Origin: Thiohalorhabdus sp. Cl-TMA
GTDB taxonomy: Bacteria; Pseudomonadota; Gammaproteobacteria; Thiohalorhabdales; Thiohalorhabdaceae
Direction: 5' to 3'
NCBI RefSeq assembly: GCF_041821045.1
Contig: NZ_JBGUAW010000001.1
Span: 124,001-188,000 of the forward strand
Length of the DNA stretch: 64,000 nt
The translations under genes were made by a program, and so were the position numbers. This document shows, piece by piece, positions 42,978-52,200 of the stretch. A model generated the notes under the pieces. The model searched no databases. It worked only from the letters and a program-made list of their open reading frames with translations, and was not told the origin of the DNA. Numbering within the stretch: position 1 is the stretch's first letter; every line of letters starts with the position of its first letter.

Positions 42978-44213
42978 TTATCCGCCGATGGCCTGGCCCA
43001 TCTTGAAGATCGGCAGGTACATGGAGATCACCAGGCCGCCCAGCACCACGCCCAGAACCACCATGATGATGGGCTCCAATAGATCGGTAAGGCCGTCCAC
43101 CGCGGCATCCACCTCCGATTCGTAGAAATCGGCGATCTTGGCGAGCATGGTCTCAAGACTCCCGGATTCCTCGCCGATGGCAATCATCTGGGTGACCATG
43201 GGCGGAAAGACCCCGGACTCCTCCAGGGGGTCCGAAAGGCGCTGCCCCTGGCTGACCGCCTCCTGGGTGTTCTCCACGGCTTCCTGGATGACCTTGTTGC
43301 CCGCCGTCCGGCTGACGGTATCCAGGATCTCCAGCATGGGCACGCCCGCCGCGCTCAGGGTGGCGAAGGTCCGCGTCATGCGGGCCACGGAAGCCTTCAG
43401 GGCGATGTTACCGAACACCGGGAGCTTGAGAATGTACTTGTCCACCTGATAGTGGAACTTCGGTGAGCGCCTATAGGCCTCCCGAAAGGCGAAGAAAGCG
43501 GCGATGATGCCGCCGAAGATCCAGTACCAGTTGGAACGGAAGCTGCGGGACAGGTCGATGACGAACTGCGTGGGCGCCGGAAGGGAGGTGCCGAAGCCGG
43601 CGAAGATTTCCTCGAACTTGGGGATCACGAAGACCATGAGCACCGCGGTCACCAGCGCCGCCACCACGATCACCGCGATGGGATAGAACATCGCGGATTT
43701 TACCTTGGCCCGCAGGGCCTCGGTCTTCTCCAGGTAGGTGGCCATGCGGTCCAGGACGGTATCCAGGATGCCGCCCTTTTCGCCGGCGCGGATCATGTTC
43801 ACGTACAGCTCGTCGAAGACGTCGGGGTGGGCCGCCAGGGCATCTTGCAGGGGCTGGCCGCTCTCGATGTCCGCGGCCACCTGCTCGATGACCTTGCGCA
43901 TGGCCCCGTTCTCGCTGCCCCGGGCGATGAGCTTGAAGGCCTCCACCAGGGGCAATCCCGCGTCGATCATGGTGGAGAGCTGGCGCGTCATCACCACGAT
44001 GTCGTGGATCTTGATCTTCTCTTTCTTCTGAAAGAGCGGCTGAGGCTTCTTCTTGACCTTGGCGGGGATGATGCCCCGCTGCCGAAGGGCCGCAGTGGCC
44101 GCCTCTGCGGAGACCGCCTCGATCTCCCCCTTCTGCGCCGTCCCCTGGCGGTCCCTCCCCTTCCATTGGAATTCGATCTGCTTGGGCTTTTCGTCCGACT
44201 TCTTTTCGGCCAT
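42978..44213 (-). CDS. pilC: type IV pilus inner-membrane platform protein PilC
   Basis: A 411-residue protein. The N-terminal block KQIEFQWKGRDRQGTAQKGE and RQRGIIPAKVKKKPQPLF is typical of PilC/GspF. Two T2SSF domains follow, each with the pattern RQLSTMIDAGLPLVEAFKLI and RTFATLSAAGVPMLEILDTV. Helices lie near residues 175, 225 and 385. PilC anchors the assembly and retraction motors PilB/PilT, neither of which is in the window. The 26-nt gap to aroE suggests cotranscription. Confidence 0.96.
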   Translation of the reverse strand: MAEKKSDEKPKQIEFQWKGRDRQGTAQKGEIEAVSAEAATAALRQRGIIPAKVKKKPQPLFQKKEKIKIHDIVVMTRQLSTMIDAGLPLVEAFKLIARGSENGAMRKVIEQVAADIESGQPLQDALAAHPDVFDELYVNMIRAGEKGGILDTVLDRMATYLEKTEALRAKVKSAMFYPIAVIVVAALVTAVLMVFVIPKFEEIFAGFGTSLPAPTQFVIDLSRSFRSNWYWIFGGIIAAFFAFREAYRRSPKFHYQVDKYILKLPVFGNIALKASVARMTRTFATLSAAGVPMLEILDTVSRTAGNKVIQEAVENTQEAVSQGQRLSDPLEESGVFPPMVTQMIAIGEESGSLETMLAKIADFYESEVDAAVDGLTDLLEPIIMVVLGVVLGGLVISMYLPIFKMGQAIGG

Positions 44214-44239
44214 AAACCCCGTTCCCCCTTATGGACGGG

Positions 44240-45091
44240 TCAATTCCCCAGCTGCCCCTCCAGCCACTCGATGACCGGCTCGACGCGGGGCTCCTTCCCG
44301 GTCCAGCGAGCATAGCTGATGGCCCCCTGGCGGACCAGCATGCCGAGGCCGTTGGCCACGGCAAGGCCTTGCTGCTCCGCTTCCTGGAGCAGGGGCGTGC
44401 GCGCCGGGTTGTAGATCAGGTCGTAGACTCCGGCCTCCCGGGGAAGCGCGTCAAGCGAGAGCCCGGGAAAGGTCTCCCCTTTCAGGCCCACGCTGGTGGT
44501 GTTCACCAGGAGCCGAGCCCGGGGGAGCGCGTTCTGCAACTCCTCCGAGGGAAGTGCGACCGCCCTCCCCGTCTCCGGGGCCAATTGGCCGATCAGGGCC
44601 TGCCCCGTTTCGAGGGTCCGATTGGCCACCACCACTTCGGGGACGCCGGCCACGGTGAGGGCGTGCACTACGGCCCGGGCCGCGCCGCCGGCACCGAGGA
44701 CCACCACTGGCCCTTTTCCCCAGCCGGTGTGGTCGAAGTGCGCCTCCAGGTCGGCTGCGAAGCCCGCCCCGTCGGTGTTATCCCCGATCAAGCGCTCGCC
44801 GTCGACGATCACGGTGTTCACCGCCCCCATGGCCCTGGCGGCATCGGTGTGCTCGGAAACCAGGCGAAAAGTGGATTCCTTGTGCGGAACCGTGATGTTC
44901 ACGCCCCTGATGCCCAGGCTCGGCAGGGCGTGGAGGGCGGTTTCCAGGTTTTCCGGAAGTACATGGAAGGGGACGTAAACCGAATCTTCTCCGCTTTCTT
45001 CGGCGAAGCGGGTGTGCATGGCCGGGGACAGGCTATGGGCCACGGGATCTCCGAAAACTCCCAGGACACGGGTTGAACCCCGGATACTCAT
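44240..45091 (-). CDS. aroE: shikimate dehydrogenase
   Basis: A 283-residue NADP-dependent enzyme of aromatic amino acid synthesis. Shikimate binding is in GVFGDPVAHSLSPAMHTRFA and GVNITVPHKEST with catalytic Lys. NADP binding is in VVVLGAGGAARAVVHAL and the arginine-containing VVANRTLETG. Its start overlaps the O-ligase stop (ATGA), so a housekeeping gene is translationally coupled to pilus-associated genes. Confidence 0.95.
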   Translation of the reverse strand: MSIRGSTRVLGVFGDPVAHSLSPAMHTRFAEESGEDSVYVPFHVLPENLETALHALPSLGIRGVNITVPHKESTFRLVSEHTDAARAMGAVNTVIVDGERLIGDNTDGAGFAADLEAHFDHTGWGKGPVVVLGAGGAARAVVHALTVAGVPEVVVANRTLETGQALIGQLAPETGRAVALPSEELQNALPRARLLVNTTSVGLKGETFPGLSLDALPREAGVYDLIYNPARTPLLQEAEQQGLAVANGLGMLVRQGAISYARWTGKEPRVEPVIEWLEGQLGN

Positions 45092-46644
45092 CGTAAGGTC
45101 CCTTCTTGTTGTGGTGCGGCGCAGTTCTCTTTGCTTACGGGCGAGGGCCAGGGAGGCCGGCAGAGATCACCTTGCAGCCAGAACCTGGGGTGGAAGCGCA
45201 TTTCCTGCTTGCTATAGGTCTCATGGGCTTCGGGCAAACCGGTCAAGGAAAAGCTGAATCCGGGAACGAGGGCTGTGATTCCCAGCAGACCGAAGGCTGC
45301 CAGGAAGGCACCATGGGCATCTCTACGACGAGGAACTTCGGGTTGCGGGGATGCCTTCCGCCGAGCGAAATGAACACCCAGAAGCCACCCGACTACTAGT
45401 ACGGCCATAATTTGGCTCATGGGCATGACCATGGTGCCACTGACCATGCCGTGGCCCAGGCCCGCGAACAAGGCGGCGGTGAGGGCCGGTGGCAATGCTC
45501 CTTCCCATGCCGGCAGCTGAGTCGGCACATGCCATTCCGTTCCGCTCCATTGGTGGGCCCAGGACAGCACCCCGCCCAGCACGAGTACCACCCCTGCCAG
45601 GGTGGCCGGCAGGCCCCACTCGGCGAATAGCTGCAGGAGGGCATTGTGTGGATGGGTGGCGATTTCGGGATCTAGGGCTAGCTGCATGGGGCCTACACCC
45701 AGAAAAGGGTGGGCGAGGCCGGCCTTAAGGGCCGCCGACCATAAAATAAGGCGCTGGGAATCCGCCGAACCGCTTTTGTCGATGGCCCGCTCAAAACCGG
45801 GCGTTCCACCGGGCAAATAGAACAAAAGAAAGTAGAGGGCTCCACCTAGCCCGACGAGGAGAAGGGTTGTGCCAAGCCATTGGAGGGCCTTCCCCCGGAA
45901 GAACAGGACAACGAACAGGGTGCTCAAAAGGGCCGCGATAAGGGCTCCCCGGCCGCCTGTGGCGAACAGGAGCGCCCACCAGAATCCCCCCAGGAGCGCT
46001 AACAGGGCCCGGAGGGTTCGGCTCCATTGCCCAGCCAGCAGGGTGGCTGCGGCAACCAGCGGCAGGGACCAGCTCTGGAACTGATTCAGGAAGCGGACGT
46101 TGGCGAAATGGAAAAAGGGGCTTCCCCAGAAGATAGTTACTTCGGGCACTCGAACGGTTGGGAGATACATCGCCAAAAACTTCCCGGTGTACAGCGCCAC
46201 CCCGCCCAGGGTTAGCGCCAGAAACCACGCGTCCCCTTCCTTGGCCGATTGCCACCTGGCCCCAGCCACCGCAACGACCGCCCCCACAGCCAGCGTTAGG
46301 GTCCCCCACTCGAGGAAGGCGGGCATGGGAGAAGGGCTACGGGCAGCAGAAACAAGGCCCAGGGCAAAAAACAGCCCGATGGCGGCCCGGGCCCAGACCG
46401 GGAGCCCGGTCCAGAAGGTCCCGTTAACCGAGCGCATCGATCGGGATAGCAGAGGGAGAAGGGCCAGGGTGACCAGCGAGGCCACCACCAAGAGCCGCTG
46501 ATGGTCGTAATGGCCGGGAACGAGCGATGGCATCAACAGGCCATTGGGGCCTGCAACGACGGGCAGCGCGGCCGTGGCCATCGTCAGGCGGGCCAGCCAG
46601 GGGACCCATGGGTTTGGGGTGCCGCCAGCACCTTGGTTAGGCAT
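45088..46644 (-). CDS. O-antigen ligase / pilin O-oligosaccharyltransferase-like membrane protein (Wzy_C)
   Basis: A 518-residue protein with about 12-14 membrane helices. The Wzy_C/PglL motif is in the large periplasmic loop: SADSQRLILWSAALKAGLAHP, GVGPMQLALDPEIATHPHNA and LLQLFAEWGLPATL. The HPHN with WG is the mark of O-antigen ligases and bacterial O-linked protein glycosyltransferases. The surrounding pil genes favour a pilin oligosaccharyltransferase (PglL/TfpO-like) over LPS ligase. The start at 46644 is the most likely; it overlaps the ABC ATPase by 8 nt. Confidence 0.82.
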   Translation of the reverse strand: MPNQGAGGTPNPWVPWLARLTMATAALPVVAGPNGLLMPSLVPGHYDHQRLLVVASLVTLALLPLLSRSMRSVNGTFWTGLPVWARAAIGLFFALGLVSAARSPSPMPAFLEWGTLTLAVGAVVAVAGARWQSAKEGDAWFLALTLGGVALYTGKFLAMYLPTVRVPEVTIFWGSPFFHFANVRFLNQFQSWSLPLVAAATLLAGQWSRTLRALLALLGGFWWALLFATGGRGALIAALLSTLFVVLFFRGKALQWLGTTLLLVGLGGALYFLLFYLPGGTPGFERAIDKSGSADSQRLILWSAALKAGLAHPFLGVGPMQLALDPEIATHPHNALLQLFAEWGLPATLAGVVLVLGGVLSWAHQWSGTEWHVPTQLPAWEGALPPALTAALFAGLGHGMVSGTMVMPMSQIMAVLVVGWLLGVHFARRKASPQPEVPRRRDAHGAFLAAFGLLGITALVPGFSFSLTGLPEAHETYSKQEMRFHPRFWLQGDLCRPPWPSPVSKENCAAPQQEGTLR

Positions 46645-47581
46645 TCGGTGCGGGGGCCTCGCCGGTGGCCGCGATGAAGGTGCCTTCCAGCCCGGTGCCC
46701 TTGGGCTGAATCTCCAAGAGCTCCAGCCCATCCTGCTGCAGGGTGTTCAAGGCCGCCCACAGGTCAGCGGCTGGGAGCGCCGTCCGCCACAGGCCAGCCC
46801 CCTCCTCGATTGCTTCCCAGCCGTCCGGAGCCCGGGCCCCTCGAAACCTGACCGTGTAGCCGGTCAGCTGCTCCCCAAGCAAATCGGTGGGGCGGGCCTC
46901 CCGGATCAGCCGCCCCTGGTTGAAGATCCCGACCCGATCGGCAATCCGCTCGACGTCCGAAAGGATATGAGAGCTGAACAGGATGGTCCCGCCCTCCTGA
47001 CAGAAGTCCCGGAGAAGCTCCGTGACATGGTGCCGCCATAAGGGATCCAACCCCGTCATGGGCTCATCGAGGATCAGAAAGCGCGGCCGGCCCGCCAGGG
47101 CGAACCCAATAGCGGCCCTTTGCGCCATGCCCTTCGAATACTGCTGAATGGGCTTACCGGCCACTTCGGTCAGGCCGAGCCGTTCCAGCAGTTGGTCTGC
47201 ATGGGCGCGGGCCGGCTGCCGGTGCAGCCCCCGGACCCGTCCGGCGCCCGAGAGCAATTGCCGGGCGGGAATATGGGGCATCAATGAGGGATTCTCGGGC
47301 AGGAAGCCGAGATCTTCCCGCCCTCGGGCATCCCCCGAGGGGTAGCCGTTTACCCGAATGCGGCCACGGGAGGGAAAGATCAGACCGAGGGCCAGTTTGA
47401 GGGTCGTGCTCTTCCCCGAGCCGTTATGCCCGACCAGTCCATAGACCTCCCCCCGGCGAACGGTAAGGGCCAGGTCCCGCAGCGCCTCCGTTTCCAGGCG
47501 CCGGCCCGTCCAGTTGCGGTTCCGGTATGTCTTGCCCAGATGGCGGGCCTCCAAGGGATGGGATGCTTCGTCAGCGGCCAT
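46637..47581 (-). CDS. ABC transporter ATP-binding protein (PilH-like)
   Basis: A 314-residue ATPase with all active motifs: VYGLVGHNGSGKSTTLKLAL (Walker A), DLGFLPENPSLMPHIPA (Q-loop), QYSKGMAQRAAIGFALA (signature), RFLILDEPMTGLDPLWRHH (Walker B) and ILFSSHILSDVERI (switch His). About 80 residues of C-terminal extension follow, as in ABC-2 exporters. It is encoded with an ABC-2 permease and a TPR protein. The trio recalls Myxococcus xanthus PilG/PilH/PilI, needed for pilus export; that link rests on context. Confidence 0.88.
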   Translation of the reverse strand: MAADEASHPLEARHLGKTYRNRNWTGRRLETEALRDLALTVRRGEVYGLVGHNGSGKSTTLKLALGLIFPSRGRIRVNGYPSGDARGREDLGFLPENPSLMPHIPARQLLSGAGRVRGLHRQPARAHADQLLERLGLTEVAGKPIQQYSKGMAQRAAIGFALAGRPRFLILDEPMTGLDPLWRHHVTELLRDFCQEGGTILFSSHILSDVERIADRVGIFNQGRLIREARPTDLLGEQLTGYTVRFRGARAPDGWEAIEEGAGLWRTALPAADLWAALNTLQQDGLELLEIQPKGTGLEGTFIAATGEAPAPNA

Positions 47582-47589
47582 GGCGTTGC

Positions 47590-48450
47590 CTACTCCTCTG
47601 GGGTGCGGACCCTGTCCAGATTGGGTGGCTGGACACGAACCCGGCCCGACTTATCGATGATAAAGCCCTCCCCCATGGGGTCCTCGGGGACTTCCGTCAA
47701 GTTGGCATATCCGACCAGGGCCTCCAGATCGGGCGGAGGATGGCCGACTTCCTTTCGAAAGGCGTCAGCGGCTTTCCGTAATTGGATGAGACCCCGCAGT
47801 TGTTTGGCTCGAATACCCAGATTGCGGCGCAACGGGCCGGAAGAGGACCCTTGCGCCATGGATTCCACTAGCCTCAGGGCCTCTTCGGGATCCTTTCCGA
47901 GGGCCGACCAGCGCCCGGCTATGGCACGGAGCCCGATTGCCTTCTTGGGCGGAGAGCGGTCAGCGGCTTCCTGCAGGATCTGGGCCCCCGCTATGGGCTG
48001 GTTGCGGAAGTAATAGAGGTTGAAGGCCTGGAAAAAGGGGGGGAGCCAGTCCCAGGGACGGGCCCGGGATGCGCTTACCAACAGTTCTTGAGCCTGAGAA
48101 ACGCGGCCCTGCCAGGGGAGGTAGGCCTCCGTCAGGTAATAGGAATCCTCCTGGGCGGGATTGAGGGTCAGCGCCAATTCCAGCATGGAGGCGAAGAGGG
48201 CCTCTTCCGCATCCCCCTCCATGTTGGAGGCGGCCACCAGGGCGCGCAGGGCGGCGAGGTCGCTGGCCAGGTAGCGGTCGCCAAAGGCCAGAGCCAGGGC
48301 AACCGGGGCTGGGGGGACCACCTGGAGGCGGACATCAAGGAGTCGCCCTTCTGGCCCCTCTTTCGCCCAGTGCTTGGTGCTTCCGGCAAAGGCTGCCAAA
48401 CCGGCGCAAATCAGAAAGACCGCAATCCCGGGAGGCCGGAGCCGGCTCAT
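47590..48450 (-). CDS. membrane-anchored TPR protein with pseudopilin-like tail
   Basis: A 286-residue protein with an N-terminal membrane anchor or uncleaved signal (IAVFLICAGLAAFAGS). Helical repeats rich in Ala/Leu follow (AQELLVSASRARPWDWLPPF, AGAQILQEAADRSPPKKAI). The C-terminal section reads RKAADAFRKEVGHPPPDLEA then LTEVPEDPMGEGFIID, a pattern like the C-terminal domain of pseudopilins (Y-P-x-x-L then DPWG-N). It sits between the permease and ATPase genes with 4-nt overlap to the former. Likely an extracytoplasmic partner of the transporter, comparable in position to PilG. Confidence 0.65.
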   Translation of the reverse strand: MSRLRPPGIAVFLICAGLAAFAGSTKHWAKEGPEGRLLDVRLQVVPPAPVALALAFGDRYLASDLAALRALVAASNMEGDAEEALFASMLELALTLNPAQEDSYYLTEAYLPWQGRVSQAQELLVSASRARPWDWLPPFFQAFNLYYFRNQPIAGAQILQEAADRSPPKKAIGLRAIAGRWSALGKDPEEALRLVESMAQGSSSGPLRRNLGIRAKQLRGLIQLRKAADAFRKEVGHPPPDLEALVGYANLTEVPEDPMGEGFIIDKSGRVRVQPPNLDRVRTPEE

Positions 48451-49250
48451 GAGAATTCCCGGATATTAAAACGCCAGACCGCCAGCCCCAACAGGAGGAT
48501 GGTATAGCCCAGGGCCATCCCTGCCCCTGCGGCCATAGTCTCTCCGGGGGGCCACTGGCCGTACAGCACTCCGGCGCGGAGGTCCAGGCGGCTCAGGTCG
48601 GGCAGGGCCCATTGCAGGGCCTGAAGCCCGTCGCCGAAGGTTTGTCGCAGACCCGGTGTGGTCTGCTGGCTCCCATAGAGGTAACCGAGCACCGGTCCAA
48701 GGGTACGTGCGGCCCATGCGAAAGCCAGGCCCAGGCCGAACGGGAGCAGGGGGGTTGTAGAAAGGGTCCCCATGAGCAGGGCAAAGGCGGTGATGGTGAG
48801 CAGATCGAGCCAGAGGTAGGCCATCACGGGGATGAGAGGCCAGCCATTATGGACAGGAGTGCCCTGGCTGTATCCGTTGGAGACCCAGAACCCCAGCCAC
48901 CATAAAAGGACCCCGAAAAGCAAGAGGGTTCCGGCCAATAAGGCACCGATGCCTAAGAAACGTCCCAGCAGGTACTGCTCCCTGGGCCGAGGAAGGCTTA
49001 GGAGCGTGTGCAGCCTGCCTTGCTCCAGCTCTTTGACAAAGAGCTCCTGGATCCAGAAGAGAGCCAGCAGGACCCCGATGATTCGAAAGGTCGACAAGCT
49101 GAGGTTCATGGCGACTGTTGTGGGCTGCCGCCCGGAAAAGCTGGAGAACAATGCCCCGCCGATAATCACCAACAACCCTAAGACCAGCAGGAAAAACAGG
49201 CTCCGTCGGCGGAGTCCGAGCCGAATGGCGGTCCAGGCGTGCCAGCCCAT
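48447..49250 (-). CDS. ABC-2 type permease (PilI-like)
   Basis: A 267-residue membrane protein with six helices. A short cytoplasmic start (MGWHAWTAIRLGLRRRS) leads into LFFLLVLGLLVIIGGALF. The EQGRLHTLLSLPRPREQYLLGR cytoplasmic loop is the usual ABC-2 coupling segment. The start at 49250 has GGAAGGGAGGGGG upstream and is divergent from the sulfotransferase gene. First gene of the long minus-strand array. Confidence 0.85.
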   Translation of the reverse strand: MGWHAWTAIRLGLRRRSLFFLLVLGLLVIIGGALFSSFSGRQPTTVAMNLSLSTFRIIGVLLALFWIQELFVKELEQGRLHTLLSLPRPREQYLLGRFLGIGALLAGTLLLFGVLLWWLGFWVSNGYSQGTPVHNGWPLIPVMAYLWLDLLTITAFALLMGTLSTTPLLPFGLGLAFAWAARTLGPVLGYLYGSQQTTPGLRQTFGDGLQALQWALPDLSRLDLRAGVLYGQWPPGETMAAGAGMALGYTILLLGLAVWRFNIREFS

Positions 49251-49283
49251 GCCCCCTCCCTTCCATTGCTGGGAAGAAAACGA

Positions 49284-52200
49284 ATGAGCGAATGGTACCA
49301 TCCGGGAATGCCCTATTCGTCAAATTCGTGCTTGAACCGGGAGTCTTCTCCAGTGACGCAGCAAACCGCCGCCGAATGGGTCCAGCACGGCCTGGGTTTT
49401 CACCAGCAAGGGGATTTGGCCTCGGCCGAGGCTTGTTATCAGAGGGCCCTCGAAGCTGATCCCGCTTCTTTCAATGCCCTGCACTTCTTCGGCATGGCTA
49501 AATTCCAGCAGGGTGAACCGGAGGCGGCGGAGGAGCTTATCCGCCAGTCCATCGATTTGCGGCCGGATTCCCCCCTATTTCGCTACAACTTCGGCCAGTT
49601 CCTGGAAAACCAGAACCGCCTGGACGAGGCCCTTTGGGCCTACGAGTACGCCTTTACCCTCGACCCCACCATGGCCGCCGCCCTGAACGAACGTGGCCGG
49701 ATCCTGCAGCAGGTTGACCGGGGGGTGGAGGCCGAGGCGGCCTATAGGCAGGTCCTGGAAATCGAACCCGACATGGCCGCAGCGCATACCAATCTTGGTG
49801 TGGCCCTTTGGTCGCAAGGGGATCTCCCCGGTGCTTTAGACCAATTAACCCAAGCGTGTGCGAAAGACCCAGAGCAACTCCTCCCGCACATTCATTTGGT
49901 GGCCCTATTACTGCAAATGGGGCGGGCTGAACATGCCGTTGAGGCCGCGGAAAAGGCCCGGCAAATAGGGCTGAGCCACCCCCTTTTGGAAGTCAAGCAG
50001 GCCGAAGCCGAGAAAGAGGTGGGGTCCCAGGGAAAGGCTGCCGCCCGCCTTGAAGCCGTGCTCCAGGACGATCCCCGCAATTTTGAAGCCCTTTATACGT
50101 TGGCCCCGCTCGCTGGTCGTCTGGATGTTTCATTCCCTCAGCGGGAGGCAGAGTCCCTATTTCACGACCCGCATCTGGACCGGGATGGGCGGAGCCTATT
50201 GGGCTTTTCTTTGGGCGCCTATTCCGATTCCCGGAAAGAGCATGATGCGGCTTTCCTCTATTGGCTGGAGGCGAACCAGGCTGAGGAGGAACAAGCGGAC
50301 GCCCGGAAGACCGAACAGCTTCTTTCCCATTGGAGGGAATTACGGAAAGTATATTCGAAGGAGGTGATAGATCAGCTGGCCACGTGGGGGGACCAGGAGT
50401 CAGAGCCAATATTCGTGGTCGGCACCCCGCGTTCCGGCACCACCCTGATCGAACAGATTCTCGCGAGCCACTCCCGGGTGACCGGTGTTGGGGAAAGTGG
50501 CCTGGTGGAAGGTGTGTTACGGGATTACCTGGGGATCAACGGAAACGCGGAGGGCGGAGGAAGTGCCTCTTCCCTTTCCCCCGAGCGGTGTTCAGAGCTA
50601 GGTGCGGCATACATGCATAAGCTCCGGGAGCTTGCCCCTGGTGCAGACCGAATCGTCGAGAAGACCCCGGGCAATGCCCATAATCTTGGTTTGATCCGGG
50701 CTCTTTTCCCGAATGCTCGGGTGATCTTTGCAAGCCGGGATCCCTTGGATTCCGGTATTTCCATGTTCTCCCTTCGCTTTTCCCAATCCGTTGATTTTTC
50801 TTTTGATCTGGAAACCTTGGGGCGTTACCTGCACGGATTCCAGGAACAAATGGGTCATTGGCAGAAGGTGCTGCCCTCGAGTTTCCTTCTCAAGGTGGAG
50901 TATGAGGACCTGGTGACTGATCCTGGGCGATGGGTTCGGGAGATGCTTGCCCATTGCGGGTTGGAGTGGGAGGAAGAATGCCTCCGTTTCTTTGAAACAA
51001 AGCGTACAGTCCGAACCGCCAGCATGTCCCAGGTTCGCCAGCCCATATATAAAAGCTCGGTGAAGCGGTGGCCCCGATATGCAATCCATATCCGGCCCCT
51101 GGCGCGGGCCGCGGGCCTGGAAGAGCGATTACCCACGGAGGCTAGAGAGGAATTTAGAAGCTTTTCCCGGCTGGGTGAGCGCCAATTGGCACGTGGGCAA
51201 ATGCAGGATGCAATCCATTCTTTCCGGCGGGCCATGATGTGGGAGCCATCCCGGCGTGGCCGCATCAATGTTCTGTTGGGTCAGGCATTGGAAAGGGCTG
51301 AGCGCTTTCAAGAGGCGGAGGCCTGTTTTCGTGCCGCGGGAGAAGCCGGAATAGATCCTGAGCCCTTAGGTCTCGAAGGGGACTTAGAACTTGCGCGAGT
51401 AAGGTGCCTGCGCAAGATGGAAGGAATGCAGAAAGCGGCAGAACTCCTAGAAGCTAGACCGGTTTGCCAACAAATCCCGGAAAAACTGGAACGAGCATGG
51501 CTGGCCTTGTGGTCGGGGGAACTGCAGGGGGCCCAGTCTCAGTTCGAGGAGGTCTTGGAAGAACGGCAAGACGAGGAGGCCTGGCAGGGATGGCTCCAAG
51601 TGACCGAGCAGTTGGGCAGGACAGAAGAAGCACAGGAAATGCTGGCCTCCTCGATGGCCGAGAGGCCGGAGAGTGCCCTCCCCATCCGACTGTTTGCGGA
51701 TCTATTGCTTCAGCAGGAAAAATTTGAACAGGCGGAACCATGGGTGGCCCGTGCTCTGGAATTGGCACCACACTGCCACAAATCCCACATGATTGCCGCC
51801 GCATTCCATTACAACCGCGATCGCCTGGATGCGGCGGAACACTCCGTGAACCACGCCTTGTCCTTCTGTCCGGACCATCTTCCCGCCCACCTTATAGCCG
51901 CCCGGATCCATTTGGCCCAGGGCCAATTCCGCCTTGCCCATGCAAGTGCCCGTGAGGCCCTAGGGGTCCGAGATAATTATGAAGCCAGGACCTTATGGGG
52001 CAGAACCCTTATATTGATGGGGTCGGGGGAGGCTGGCCTAGCAGAAATTCGGAAAGCTCGGAGAGGGTATTCAAGGGAACCTAGTTTCTGGTTCCAGGAG
52101 GCTGGAGCGCTGGAGGAGCTGAACCGTCGGGCCGAGGCAATGGAACTTTTACAGACGGCTCGGGAACGGTTTCCGGAAGACGAAGACCTTCGCTTCCTCG

